The notes: generated by a model from the letters alone, not told the origin. A DNA stretch of 57,065 nt from Bradyrhizobium elkanii WSM2783 (GCF_000472865.1 NZ_AXAP01000053.1:1-57065), one strand, 5' to 3'. Counted from the first letter of the stretch, positions 18,721 through 27,718 are shown. A program made the numbers and translations.

Positions 18721-19443
18721 ATGGAGACACAAAAATACGCCGCCGAGGCGATCGGCACGTTCTGGCTCACATTTACGGGATGCGGCAGCGCCGTGATCGC
18801 CGCTGGCTTTCCGCAAGTCGGAATCGGCCTGGTCGGCGTGTCGCTGGCGTTCGGATTGAGCGTCGTCACCATGGCCTATGCGATCGGCCACGTGTCCGGC
18901 TGCCACCTCAATCCGGCCGTCACCGTCGGTCTCGCTGCCGGCGGACGTTTTCCCGTTGGCCAGATCCTGCCCTATGTGATCGCTCAGGTGATCGGTGCGG
19001 TCGTTGCTGCGGGAGTGCTCTATCTGATCGCGAGCGGCGCGCCCGGCTTCGACCTCGCCAAGGGCTTTGCCTCCAACGGCTATGACGCGCATTCGCCTGG
19101 GCAGTACAGCCTGTTGTCCGGCTTCATCACCGAGGTGGTGATGACGATGATGTTCCTGTTCATCATCATGGGCGCGACCCATGGCAGGGCGCCTGCGGGC
19201 TTTGCGCCGCTCGCGATCGGGCTCGCGTTGACGCTGATCCATCTGGTCAGCATTCCCGTCACCAACACCTCGGTGAATCCGGCGCGCAGCACCGGGCCGG
19301 CATTGTTCGTTGGTGGATGGGCGCTGGCGCAGCTCTGGCTGTTCTGGGTGGCGCCGTTGATCGGCGGCGCGCTCGGCGGGGTGCTCTATCGCTGGCTCAG
19401 CGAAGAGCCGACCGGAGTCGTCGAGGGCGTACGACAGGCTTGA
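18721..19443 (+). CDS. aqpZ: Aquaporin Z
   Basis: This 240-residue inner-membrane water channel has six helices and two half-helices carrying the NPA motifs HLNPAVTVG (first half) and TSVNPARSTGP (second half). The selectivity-filter residues look water-specific, not glycerol-type: His in LIHLVSIPVT, Thr in TNTS and Arg after the second NPA. Apart from small changes, the stretch is nearly that of E. coli AqpZ. AGGAGAATTGCT precedes the ATG. It is monocistronic, convergent with purK across a GC-rich hairpin. Confidence 0.96.
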   Translation: METQKYAAEAIGTFWLTFTGCGSAVIAAGFPQVGIGLVGVSLAFGLSVVTMAYAIGHVSGCHLNPAVTVGLAAGGRFPVGQILPYVIAQVIGAVVAAGVLYLIASGAPGFDLAKGFASNGYDAHSPGQYSLLSGFITEVVMTMMFLFIIMGATHGRAPAGFAPLAIGLALTLIHLVSIPVTNTSVNPARSTGPALFVGGWALAQLWLFWVAPLIGGALGGVLYRWLSEEPTGVVEGVRQA

Positions 19444-19465
19444 TCAGTTTCTAATTTAAGACTTT

Positions 19466-19496
19466 GCCGGCGGGCTACTGTTTGTGGCCTGCCGGC
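19466..19496. terminator. Hairpin between convergent aqpZ and purK
   Basis: A 10-bp stem (GCCGGCGGGC with GCCTGCCGGC, one G-T pair) fills the space between two convergent genes. There is no long T-run on either side, so it may end transcription weakly in both directions. Confidence 0.45.
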
Positions 19497-19497
19497 G

Positions 19498-20595
19498 CTA
19501 CTTCGGTGGTGCCACTTCAGTGACATGGCCCATCTTGCGGCCGGGCCGCGGCGGGCCCTTGCCGTAGAGATGCACGGTTGCGCCGGGCACTGTCAGCCAT
19601 TCCTCATAGCTCAGGATGTCGTCGCCGATCAGGTTGGTCATGGTCACCGCGCCATGGCGGATCGGTTTGCCGAGCGGCCAGCCGGCGATGGCGCGGATGT
19701 GCTGCTCGAATTGCGAGATCGAGGCGCCGTCGAGGGTCCAGTGTCCGGAATTGTGAACCCGCGGCGCGATCTCGTTGACCAGCACGGCCGGCCCGTCCTT
19801 GCCCGCGACCACGAACATTTCGACCCCGAGTACGCCGACATAGTTCAGCGCATGCGCGATTCTTTCCGCAACCGATCGCGCCTGCACGGCGAGCTCGGCC
19901 GGGATCGCCGCCGGCGCGCGCGAGATCTTCAGGATGTGATCGCGGTGCTCGTTCTCGGTGACGTCGAAACATTCGACGTGGCCGTCCGCGGAGCGCGCGG
20001 CGATCACGGAGATTTCGCGCTCGAATGGCACGAAGGCTTCGAGAATGGCGGATTTGGTGCCGAGGTCTTCCCAGAGCTGGTCGATGTCGTCGCCCTCGCG
20101 GATCATCGCCTGGCCCTTGCCGTCATAGCCGAAGCGGCGCGTCTTGATGACGGCGGGAAGGCCGATGCGCGCGATGCCGGCGCGCAGCGTTTCGACCGAG
20201 GACACATCGGCATAGTGGGCGGTGCCGATGCCGAGCCTGGTGATGAAATCCTTTTCGATCAGCCGGTCCTGGGTGGTCTCGAGGATCTTCTGCGACGGCA
20301 GCACCGGGCGGCGCGCCGCCAGCACCAAGGCGGTCGCGGACGGCACGTTCTCGAATTCATAGGTGATGACGTCGACGTCATTGGCGAACAGTTCGAGCGC
20401 CTCGACATCGGCAAATTCCGCGCAGGTCGCGTGCTGCACCACGTCGAAGGCGGGCGAATCCGGATCCGGCGAGAACACCTGGCATTTGAGGCCGAGCCGC
20501 GCCGCGGCCATCGCCAGCATCCGGCCCAATTGCCCGCCGCCGAGAATTCCGATGGTATCACCCGGCTTCAGCTTCACTGTTGTCGAAGCCGTCAC
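19498..20595 (-). CDS. purK: N5-carboxyaminoimidazole ribonucleotide synthase
   Basis: This 365-residue ATP-grasp enzyme carboxylates AIR to N5-CAIR in purine synthesis. The N-terminal motif is GILGGGQLGRMLAMAAARLG; ATP-grasp signatures follow in TRRFGYDGKGQ and EMFVVAG, and the metal site lies near VNEIAPRVHNSGHWT. The length is typical. Its ATG overlaps the purE stop as ATGA (20592-20595), so the two are translationally coupled. Confidence 0.97.
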   Translation of the reverse strand: MTASTTVKLKPGDTIGILGGGQLGRMLAMAAARLGLKCQVFSPDPDSPAFDVVQHATCAEFADVEALELFANDVDVITYEFENVPSATALVLAARRPVLPSQKILETTQDRLIEKDFITRLGIGTAHYADVSSVETLRAGIARIGLPAVIKTRRFGYDGKGQAMIREGDDIDQLWEDLGTKSAILEAFVPFEREISVIAARSADGHVECFDVTENEHRDHILKISRAPAAIPAELAVQARSVAERIAHALNYVGVLGVEMFVVAGKDGPAVLVNEIAPRVHNSGHWTLDGASISQFEQHIRAIAGWPLGKPIRHGAVTMTNLIGDDILSYEEWLTVPGATVHLYGKGPPRPGRKMGHVTEVAPPK

Positions 20596-21080
20596 GCCGA
20601 TACCTCCGGATGCTCCTTGACGGCATCGGTCTGTTGCTTGCGCCAGGCGGCCAGGCGCGTCGCCAGCGCCGGATCGTTCAGCGCCAGCACGCTCGCTGCG
20701 AGCAGCGCCGCGTTGATGGCACCCGATTTTCCGATCGCCAGCGTGCCGACCGGGATACCGGCCGGCATCTGCACGATCGAATACAGCGAATCGACGCCCG
20801 ACAGCGCCTTCGATTCGACGGGAACCCCGAACACTGGAAGTTCCGTCAGGGCAGCCGTCATGCCGGGCAGATGCGCGGCACCGCCGGCGCCGGCAATAAT
20901 GACCTTGAAACCGGCCGCTTTCGCCCCCTTGGCGAACGCGTACAGCCGGTCCGGGGTACGGTGGGCGGAAATGATCCGCGCCTCAAACGCGAGCCCGAGG
21001 GCAGTGAGCGTTTCGGCGGCGTGGCCCATGGTCTCCCAGTCCGACTGGCTTCCCATGATAATGGCTATTGCGGCGGGCAT
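20592..21080 (-). CDS. purE: N5-CAIR mutase
   Basis: This 162-residue enzyme moves the carboxyl group of N5-CAIR to give CAIR, the step after PurK. The class I PurE signature IIMGSQSDWETM lies at residues 8-19, and the active-site loop SAHRTPDRLY and GAGGAAHLPGM are conserved. I chose ATG 21080 (MPAAIAIIMGS); the longer frame adds an unrelated leader reaching into the divergent GGDEF region. It overlaps purK by 4 nt. Confidence 0.96.
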   Translation of the reverse strand: MPAAIAIIMGSQSDWETMGHAAETLTALGLAFEARIISAHRTPDRLYAFAKGAKAAGFKVIIAGAGGAAHLPGMTAALTELPVFGVPVESKALSGVDSLYSIVQMPAGIPVGTLAIGKSGAINAALLAASVLALNDPALATRLAAWRKQQTDAVKEHPEVSA

Positions 21081-21231
21081 ATCGTCAATTCTGATCGGGA
21101 ATCCAGAAGCATGGGCCGGATTATAGGAGCGGCCCGTCACTGATCCAAGGCGTGGCAAGGAATCCGGAATGGACTATCCTGTCTTGGTGAATGCGGGCAA
21201 GCCTCATCAGCGGGCCTCAACAAGGATGCTT

Positions 21232-21960
21232 ATGAAAAAGAAGAAGAGGGCGGCCGCATCCGGGGCCGCGAAAAGACAAAGCGCGGCTGCGCGCAAGGTT
21301 GCGCCGCGCCGCGTCCAAGCCGCAACCACCCAAGCCGCGCCTGCCCAAGCCGCCCCCGCCAAAGTCACCCCTGTCCAGGTGCCATCGGCTGCATTGACCG
21401 AGGCCAAGGCGACAATTCGCCGCCTCAAGGCGGAACTGGCCGCGGCGGAAGCGCAGATCGCGGAACTGCAGGCATCCGCGGAGACCGACTTCCTGCTGGA
21501 CATCCTCAATCGGCGCGGCTTCGAGCGCGAGCTGAACCGCTCGATCGCCTATATCAAGCGCTATCACGCCAGCGGCGCGCTGGTCATGCTCGACGTCGAT
21601 CGACTGAAGCCGATCAATGACACCTATGGCCATGCCGCCGGCGATGCGGTGCTGAAGGCGATCGTAAAAACGGTAACGAAGCAGGTGCGTGCATCGGACG
21701 TGGTCGGACGGCTCGGCGGCGACGAGTTCGCGGTGCTGCTGTGGAACCTGACCGAGACCGACGCCAAGGCCAAGGCTGCGGCGCTGGAGCAATCGATCGA
21801 TCGCCTTACCTTCGATTTCGGTGGCCGCAGCGTCAGCGCGGGCGCCTCCGCCGGCGTTGCGATCCTCGGTCCGCACTCCGTGGCGAGCCGCGCGCTGGAA
21901 GAGGCTGATAGCGCGATGTATGTGCGCAAGGCGCAGCGGCGGCATGAAGTGGTGGGTTGA
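21232..21960 (+). CDS. Diguanylate cyclase (GGDEF)
   Basis: This protein of about 242 residues makes c-di-GMP. The N-terminus is Lys-rich then Ala/Pro/Gln-rich and probably disordered, followed by a coiled coil (about residues 60-90, TEAKATIRRLKAELAAAEAQ) and a full GGDEF domain. The active loop is intact (RLGGDEFAVLLW), with metal Asp in MLDVDRLKPIND. An inhibitory site RASD sits five residues before GGDEF, so product feedback is expected. The start is uncertain: ATG 21232 lies 7 nt behind AAGG, but 21226 and 21169 are open. No sensor domain or membrane helix is visible. The gene is divergent from purEK. Confidence 0.9.
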   Translation: MKKKKRAAASGAAKRQSAAARKVAPRRVQAATTQAAPAQAAPAKVTPVQVPSAALTEAKATIRRLKAELAAAEAQIAELQASAETDFLLDILNRRGFERELNRSIAYIKRYHASGALVMLDVDRLKPINDTYGHAAGDAVLKAIVKTVTKQVRASDVVGRLGGDEFAVLLWNLTETDAKAKAAALEQSIDRLTFDFGGRSVSAGASAGVAILGPHSVASRALEEADSAMYVRKAQRRHEVVG

Positions 21961-21972
21961 TGGCAAGCGGCT

Positions 21973-22221
21973 TCACAGGCCGAGATCGTCCGGCAGGTTG
22001 CCGAATTTCCGCAGCAGGTGCGCATCGCCGAATTCGCCGATCATGGGATCGCCGGTGCGGCTGAAGGCGACCGCGCCGATGCTGCCCGGCATCCGCGACA
22101 TCATCTCGGCGCGCCGCAACGCGGTCGCGGCGCTCTGACACTCCTCGGCATTGCCCGCGACCAATTCACCGCTGTCGTCCCGCACGAAAGGCAGCGCAAC
22201 GTAATAGGTGATATCGGCCAT
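21973..22221 (-). CDS. Conserved small protein, unknown
   Basis: I do not recognise a named domain. This 82-residue protein starts MADITYYVALPFVRDDSGEL, then has a helical middle (ATALRRAEMMSRMPGSIGAVAF) and a C-terminal FGDAHLLRKFGNLPDD. The alternation of strands and one helix suggests a compact alpha/beta fold. AAGGAGCAC precedes the ATG. It is 16 nt downstream of the 65-residue gene on the same strand, so the two likely form an operon behind the LexA-like box at 22476. Similar short proteins occur in Bradyrhizobium (recollection). Confidence 0.75.
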   Translation of the reverse strand: MADITYYVALPFVRDDSGELVAGNAEECQSAATALRRAEMMSRMPGSIGAVAFSRTGDPMIGEFGDAHLLRKFGNLPDDLGL

Positions 22222-22237
22222 GGCGTGCTCCTTTTAC

Positions 22238-22435
22238 CTACGCGGCGTCGTTCTTTGCCTGCGCGAAACAGGTCGCGAGCGCGTCCTGTAATTCCGCGAC
22301 CTCAGTCTCGAGGAATTCGTTGGCCATGATCAGCGCCTTGATGGTGCTGCGCAGATTGCCGTCGCACATCGCGATCGCCTGGTCGCAAGCCACTTCGTAG
22401 CGGTTGTTGTCGGAGAACACTGACGGCATGGGCAT
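22238..22435 (-). CDS. Conserved small helical protein, unknown
   Basis: This 65-residue, largely helical acidic protein (for example ALIMANEFLETEVAELQDAL) has two Cys, in VACDQAIAMCDGN. I do not recognise a family. AAGGATC precedes the ATG. It is the first gene of a two-gene unit whose upstream region has GAAC-N7-GAAC (read on this strand) about 40 nt before the start. That is a typical place for LexA control, so DNA-damage induction is a testable guess. Confidence 0.75.
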   Translation of the reverse strand: MPMPSVFSDNNRYEVACDQAIAMCDGNLRSTIKALIMANEFLETEVAELQDALATCFAQAKNDAA

Positions 22436-22475
22436 GGCGATGATCCTTCCGGTTCTGGCTGGCGGCAGCGGTAAT

Positions 22476-22490
22476 GTTCTTATTTTGTTC
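22476..22490 (-). promoter_or_regulatory. LexA-like box (GTTC-N7-GTTC)
   Basis: The direct repeat GTTC-TTATTTT-GTTC has the A+T-rich core seen in alphaproteobacterial SOS boxes. It lies 40-55 nt before the 65-residue gene. By composition, about one GTTC-N7-GTTC is expected by chance in a window this size, so position and AT-rich core are what make it interesting. Confidence 0.45.
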
Positions 22491-22632
22491 TAGAGGAGTC
22501 AAGAGGGCGGAAGCGCCTTACGGGCGGCTTGTGACCGATCGCGCCAAGCGCCTGTGGATGTCTGCCTGTGGATGTCGGGGACAGCTAGTCAACATGCGCT
22601 GACAGCAAAGCCAGGCGCAAATTCTCTCGTCT

Positions 22633-22774
22633 CGTCATTCCGAGGCACGCAAAGCGCGAGCCCGGAATCCGTTTTACCACTTGCACGCGCGGTCCGATGG
22701 ATTTCGGGTTCGATGCGGAGCCTATCATCGGGCCGCGCTTCGCGCGGACCCATTGGTATCGCCCCGGAATGACG
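22633..22774. repeat. Palindromic intergenic repeat, CGTCATTCCG type
   Basis: The element is bounded by inverted arms CGTCATTCCG (22633-22642) and CGGAATGACG (22765-22774) and holds internal GC-rich arms (GCGCGGTCC with GGACCCA-type text). A second member with the same ends is at 41427-41531. Confidence 0.65.
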
Positions 22775-22779
22775 GCGCG

Positions 22780-22986
22780 TCACGCGATGATGTCGGGCGT
22801 GATCTGATCCTCGATGAAGGCGATGCGATCGCGCAAGTGCAGCTTGCGCTTCTTGAGTCGCTGCACCATCAGCAGATCCGGTGCCGGCGACTGATGCAGC
22901 GCGTCGATGGCTGCATCGAGATCGCGGTGCTCCTGCTGCAGCCGTGCAAGCTCTGCGTGGAGTTCGCGCTCATCTTCGTCGGTCAT
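22780..22986 (-). CDS. DUF465/YdcH-family protein
   Basis: This 68-residue, all-helical protein of the YdcH (DUF465) family forms an antiparallel coiled coil. The family motif appears as ELARLQQEHRDLDAAIDAL followed by VQRLKKRKLHLRDRIAFIED. Function is unknown for the family. It is divergent from a second DUF465 gene at 23230. Confidence 0.88.
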   Translation of the reverse strand: MTDEDERELHAELARLQQEHRDLDAAIDALHQSPAPDLLMVQRLKKRKLHLRDRIAFIEDQITPDIIA

Positions 22987-23229
22987 GGCTGTGTACTAAA
23001 AAGTAGGCACGGTGAAGTTGTGGCCGGATCGCTCGGTATCCGCGTGCCGAAATATCCTCCCTCCACGCTCGCCGCGCAAGTTAAGACGGTTCCATACGCA
23101 CGTTCTGTTACAGATAAATTCGAAAATGTCGCAGCGCTGATTCGCAATCTCCGTCGACAGATAATCTGGCTGGTGTACACTTTGGTGTCCTGATCGAAAT
23201 TGAGGTTAACCTGCCGAGGAGATTTCGTA

Positions 23230-23415
23230 ATGGCGATACAGGCGCATCTGGTTGAACTGGAACGCAAGCACAAAATTCTCGAAAGCGAACTACACGAAGC
23301 GCTCCTGCACCTCTCTACAGACGACCTGCAAATCACCGAACTCAAGCGCCGCAAGTTGATGGTCAAGGACGAGATCGAACGGTTGAAACAATCCGTCGAC
23401 GAGACATTCCACTAG
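23230..23415 (+). CDS. DUF465/YdcH-family protein
   Basis: This 61-residue YdcH-type coiled-coil protein has HLVELERKHKILESELHEAL, then ITELKRRKLMVKDEIERLKQ. It is shorter and more basic than its divergent neighbour at 22780. The ATG at 23230 follows GAGGAGA; an in-frame start at 23200 lacks a ribosome site. The 243-nt region between the two DUF465 genes probably holds both promoters. No hairpin or operator stands out there. Confidence 0.88.
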   Translation: MAIQAHLVELERKHKILESELHEALLHLSTDDLQITELKRRKLMVKDEIERLKQSVDETFH

Positions 23416-23502
23416 CCAGTCCCCCGCTAACATATCGCAACGTACACCACTTCAGGCCGGATGGGCGCCGAAGCGCTCATCCGTGGTCGATGTTGCGACT
23501 GC

Positions 23503-24600
23503 TCACACGAACTCACCGACGTAATCGGCGATCGCGAGCGACGACGTCAACCCGGGCGATTCGATACCAAACAGATTGATCAATCCAGTGACGCCGTGAT
23601 CGCGCGGCCCCTGGATCAGGAAATCCTGCGTCGCCACGGCCGGCGGAACGATCTTCGGTCGGATTCCGGAATAGCTTGGCATCAGTGCCCCGTCCGGCAG
23701 CCCGGGCCAATATTTGCGGATTGCCGGATAGAAGCGGTCCGCGCGCGCGGGATCGACGGCGTAATCGATGCTCTCCACCCATTCCACATCCGGGCCGAAG
23801 CGGGCCTGCCCTGCCATGTCCAGGGTGAGGTGCACGCCGAGCCCGCCGGGCTCGGGCACCGGGTAGATCAGCCGCGAGAACGGCGCCCGCGCGCTGCAAC
23901 TGAAATAGTTTCCCTTGGCGAGATAGGCGCATGGGATCAATTCGAGCGGCATACCCTCGATGCCGCGCGCGACCGCCGGCGCCCCGAGGCCTGCGGCATT
24001 GACGAGCAGGTCGCATTCCAGCGTCATCGGCGCTTCGCCACCGGCCTCGATCTCGATCCGGCCGGCCGCCGCCTTGGCGCGGAGCAGCGGGGTATGGAAG
24101 GCGAATGCGGCGCCGGCGGCCTCCGCATCGCCCCTGAGCGCCAGCATATAGGCGTGGCTGTCGATGATCCCGGTGGACGGCGACAGCAGTGCGGCGTCGC
24201 AGTTCAACGCTGGCTCCATCGCGCGGGCGGATTCGCCCGAAAGCAGCTCCATGTCGCGCACGCCATTGGCCTCGGCATGGGCGCGGATCGATTGCAGCTT
24301 TTCGGTCTCTTTCGGCGTGGTCGCGACGATCAGCTTGCCGCAATTGCGATAGGGGACGCCGTGCTCCTTGCAATAATGGTAAAGCGCGTGCTTGCCGCTG
24401 ACGCACATCCGCGCCATCAGGCTGCCGGCACGGTAGTAGATGCCGGCATGGATCACCTCGCTGTTACGCGAGGAGGTCACGGTGCCGATCCCCTCGGCGG
24501 CTTCCAGCACGATCACTTCGCGCCCTGCTTGTGCGAGGCGGCGTGCGACGGCGAGCCCGATCACACCCGCTCCGATGACGACGCAATCAACTCTGTCCAT
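23503..24600 (-). CDS. FAD-dependent oxidoreductase, L-2-hydroxyglutarate oxidase-like
   Basis: This 365-residue protein is a DAO-fold flavoenzyme. The FAD-binding motif VVIGAGVIGLAVARRLAQAG is at the N-terminus, and the text resembles the LhgO/L2HGDH branch: TSRNSEVIHAGIYYRAGS, then LVNAAGLGAP and GIRPKIVPPA. Oxidation of L-2-hydroxyglutarate or a similar 2-hydroxyacid is likely. I chose ATG 24600 because it begins MDRVDCVVIGAG; the longer frame to 24672 has no family character. It is divergent from the GGDEF/EAL gene. Confidence 0.88.
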   Translation of the reverse strand: MDRVDCVVIGAGVIGLAVARRLAQAGREVIVLEAAEGIGTVTSSRNSEVIHAGIYYRAGSLMARMCVSGKHALYHYCKEHGVPYRNCGKLIVATTPKETEKLQSIRAHAEANGVRDMELLSGESARAMEPALNCDAALLSPSTGIIDSHAYMLALRGDAEAAGAAFAFHTPLLRAKAAAGRIEIEAGGEAPMTLECDLLVNAAGLGAPAVARGIEGMPLELIPCAYLAKGNYFSCSARAPFSRLIYPVPEPGGLGVHLTLDMAGQARFGPDVEWVESIDYAVDPARADRFYPAIRKYWPGLPDGALMPSYSGIRPKIVPPAVATQDFLIQGPRDHGVTGLINLFGIESPGLTSSLAIADYVGEFV

Positions 24601-24736
24601 GGATCCTTCAAGCCCGGAAATCGGCGCGAATAGGGTTCTGCTTGTTGTTGTCCATCTGCGCCTTGGTAGCAACGCCCCGGATTGCCTCGAAATAGGCTTC
24701 GTGGCGCACCGGCATTAGTGCGGCATTAATCATGTC

Positions 24737-24750
24737 AGGGCAATTGCCCT
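24737..24750. promoter_or_regulatory. Perfect palindrome in divergent promoter region
   Basis: AGGGCAATTGCCCT is a perfect 14-nt palindrome flanked by AT-rich text. It lies 137 nt before the oxidoreductase start and 98 nt before the GGDEF/EAL start. It could be an operator for either; I cannot name the protein that would bind it. Confidence 0.35.
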
Positions 24751-24847
24751 AAATTAAGTCACATTTTCCGGTTGCATCGCGCGGCGTTTACCCGATCCAA
24801 ACTGCCAAGGCCAGAGACTGTAATGCGGAAATCCGCAAGGTGACGGA

Positions 24848-27547
24848 ATGGCTGGCAAGAAAGCGCAGGGAAGCGGGAGGAATCTGATTCCGGCGCCGGC
24901 CGTCGTCTGCCTTGTCGTGGCCATTGCGTCGGCTGCATTGGCTCTCGCAGCGTCAGCCGGCCTGGTCCCATCGAGCGATATCGGTTCGCTCGGGCCGAAC
25001 CTGGTCTGGGAGCTTTTGATCGGCGGCATCGTCGTCGCCTCCTTCGTGGGCGCGATCACGCTCTCGGTGCTTTCGGCGCTGCGAAGGGTGCAGCGCATAC
25101 AACTCCGGCGCAATGCCTTCGTCAGCTCCGCCCTCAACCATCTGAACCAGGGCGTGGTGATGACCGATGCGCAAAAGCGGATCGTGTTCTGCAACGACCG
25201 CTATCTCGAGATCTATGGCCTGTCGCGCTCCGACATACCGCGCAACATGACCGGGCCCGAACTGTTGGCAATGCGCCACCGGCGCGGCTTGATGGATGTC
25301 ACGCCTGCGGAGTTCTATATCCGGGCCGCCAACCCCGAGGGGATGGTGACGGAATTGCCCAACGGCAAATCGGTCGTGGTCCGACATTTCGGGCTGCCCA
25401 ATGGCGGATCGATCGCGACGCATGAGGACTGCACCGACCAGCGGCAACTGTCGCGCAAGCTCGCATCCACCACCCAGTTCCTGGAATCGGTGCTCGACAA
25501 CGTGCCGGTCTGCGTGGCCGCGAAGAACATCGAGGACGGCCGCTACATCTTCGCCAACCGCGCCTTCGAGCGGTTCTCGCGCTTCTCGCGCGATCGCATC
25601 GTCGGCAAGCGCGCCGACGAGATCTTTAGTCCCGAGAGCGCCGCGAGCATCGCGGCCGCCGACAAGGCGGCGCTTCAAGCTCCAGAAGGCTCCTTCCGCA
25701 ACGAGTTCTGGGTCGAGCGTGGCCCGGAGCGGCGCATCCTCGCTTCCAACCGCGTGATCGCGCGCAACGAGAAGGGCGAGCCGGAATTCCTGATCGCGCT
25801 GTTCGATGATGTCACCGACCGCCGTTCGCTGTCGCGGGAATTGGAGAACGCCAAGAAGTTTCTCGAACTCGTGGTCGACAACATTCCGGTCTCGCTGATC
25901 GTCGAGCGCGTCAGCGACGGCCGATATTTGCTCGCCAACCGCTCGGCTGAGACGATCCTCAACCGCCGGCGCGAGGATGCCACCGGCCTGACGGCGACGG
26001 ACATCTTCAATCCGCGCGAGGCCAAGCTGATCATCGCGCGCGACGAGGCTGCGATCAAGAAACGCGGCCTGCTCACCGAGGAGCATCCGATCTCGACCAA
26101 GGACGGCTTGCGACTGTTCCTGACCCGCCGCATGACCGTGCTCGACGAGCGCGGCGAGCCGCAATACCTGATCAAGACGCATGAGGATGTCACGGATCGG
26201 CGGCAGACCGAATCCCGCATGGCCCATATGGCCTATCACGACGGTTTGACCGATTTGCCGAACCGCGCCGCTTTCCTGCAGGCGCTGGCGCAGATGATCG
26301 AGGCCTGTGGCGGCACCGACGAGGAATTTGCCGTGCTTTGCGTCGACCTCGACGGCCTGAAAGAGATCAATGACGTGTTTGGCCATGCGATCGGCGACAA
26401 ATTGCTGATCGAGGTGGCCCGGCGCCTGCAGACCTCGGCGCGCGGCGGCGTGGTGGCGCGCCTCTCGGGCGATGAGTTCGGCCTGATCATCGACGGTAAG
26501 CAGCCGGCCGCCGGCATCGTCCTGGCCGAGCAGGTGGCGGAGGCGCTCGCCCAGGAATTCGTAATCGACGGCAAATCGGTCCGCACCGGCGTCACCGCGG
26601 GCATCTCGGTATTCCCGCACAACGGCGCGGATGCCGCCTCGCTGCTCGCCAATGCCGGCGCGGCGCTGTTCCGCGCGAAGGCGAAATCGCGGGGCACGAT
26701 CTCGATCTACGAGCCGGAAATGGATCAGCAGATCCGCGACCGGCGCGTGCTGCATCAGGATCTCTCCGCCGCGATCCGGAACGGCGAATTATCGCTCTAC
26801 TACCAGCCGCTGGCCGCGGCCGGCGCAACGGTGGACGAGAGCAGGGTGATCGGTTTCGAGGCCCTGGCGCGCTGGCAGCATCCAGTGCGCGGCTTCGTTT
26901 CGCCCGCGGATTTCATTCCGCTGGCGGAAGAAGGCGGCCTGATCGTCGAGATGGGCGAATGGATCCTGCGCGAGGCCTGCCGCGAAGCAGCCTCCTGGAA
27001 GCAACAGCTGCAGATCGCGGTCAACCTCTCGCCGGCGCAGTTCATGCACGGCGATCTGGTCGGCCTCGTGCATTCGATCCTGCTCGAAACCGGGTTGCGG
27101 CCGGACAGGCTCGAGCTCGAAATCACCGAGGGCGTGCTGATCGAGGATTTCGATCGCGGCCTGGCGCTGCTCAGGCGGCTGAAGGCGCTCGGCGTGCGCA
27201 TCTCGATGGACGATTTCGGCAGCGGCTATTCCTCGCTGAGCTACCTGCAGGCGTTTCCCTTCGACAAGATCAAGATAGACCGCGCCTTCGTCATCAATCT
27301 CGGCCGCAACCCCCAATCGGCGGCGATCGTCCGCGCTGTCATCGATCTCGGCCACGGCCTGCACATGTCGATCGTCGCCGAGGGCGTGGAAACCGAGGAG
27401 CAGCTGGACTTCCTGGCAAAGGAGGGTTGCGACGCGGTCCAGGGTTACCTGATCGGCAAGCCGGCGCCGGTCGGCCAGTACGCGGCATCGGTCGGTGACG
27501 GCCGCAATGTCGTGGAGCTCGTGCGCAAGACCGGTAGTCTTGGTTAG
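24848..27547 (+). CDS. PAS-GGDEF-EAL c-di-GMP protein
   Basis: This 899-residue membrane-anchored signalling protein has two helices near residues 14-38 and 50-78. Three PAS-like modules follow (about 95-200, 215-335, 340-460), the latter two both opening with VxDNxPVxx. Then come GGDEF (about 465-625) and EAL (about 640-890). The GGDEF loop reads RLSGDEFG, so the first Gly is Ser. The EAL domain looks catalytic: FEALARWQHP, NLSPAQF, LEITEG, MDDFGSGYSSL, FDKIKID and VAEGVET are all present. A net phosphodiesterase, or a switchable enzyme, is the best reading. The start ATG lies behind AAGGTGACGGA. It is transcribed alone. Confidence 0.93.
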   Translation: MAGKKAQGSGRNLIPAPAVVCLVVAIASAALALAASAGLVPSSDIGSLGPNLVWELLIGGIVVASFVGAITLSVLSALRRVQRIQLRRNAFVSSALNHLNQGVVMTDAQKRIVFCNDRYLEIYGLSRSDIPRNMTGPELLAMRHRRGLMDVTPAEFYIRAANPEGMVTELPNGKSVVVRHFGLPNGGSIATHEDCTDQRQLSRKLASTTQFLESVLDNVPVCVAAKNIEDGRYIFANRAFERFSRFSRDRIVGKRADEIFSPESAASIAAADKAALQAPEGSFRNEFWVERGPERRILASNRVIARNEKGEPEFLIALFDDVTDRRSLSRELENAKKFLELVVDNIPVSLIVERVSDGRYLLANRSAETILNRRREDATGLTATDIFNPREAKLIIARDEAAIKKRGLLTEEHPISTKDGLRLFLTRRMTVLDERGEPQYLIKTHEDVTDRRQTESRMAHMAYHDGLTDLPNRAAFLQALAQMIEACGGTDEEFAVLCVDLDGLKEINDVFGHAIGDKLLIEVARRLQTSARGGVVARLSGDEFGLIIDGKQPAAGIVLAEQVAEALAQEFVIDGKSVRTGVTAGISVFPHNGADAASLLANAGAALFRAKAKSRGTISIYEPEMDQQIRDRRVLHQDLSAAIRNGELSLYYQPLAAAGATVDESRVIGFEALARWQHPVRGFVSPADFIPLAEEGGLIVEMGEWILREACREAASWKQQLQIAVNLSPAQFMHGDLVGLVHSILLETGLRPDRLELEITEGVLIEDFDRGLALLRRLKALGVRISMDDFGSGYSSLSYLQAFPFDKIKIDRAFVINLGRNPQSAAIVRAVIDLGHGLHMSIVAEGVETEEQLDFLAKEGCDAVQGYLIGKPAPVGQYAASVGDGRNVVELVRKTGSLG

Positions 27548-27718
27548 ACGCGCTTCACTCGAGCGTGCATCTCGTTCACGTGAGCACGCTATGACCTTTC
27601 GGCATGGTGCGTGTGTCGTCGCGGCCCGCTTAGTCCGGTCTTAACCATCGCGCTTCTTTTACTTTTTCGCCCGAGACCTTCCGCTGTAGTCTTGCAATTG
27701 ATCAGTGCGGAGGATGCC

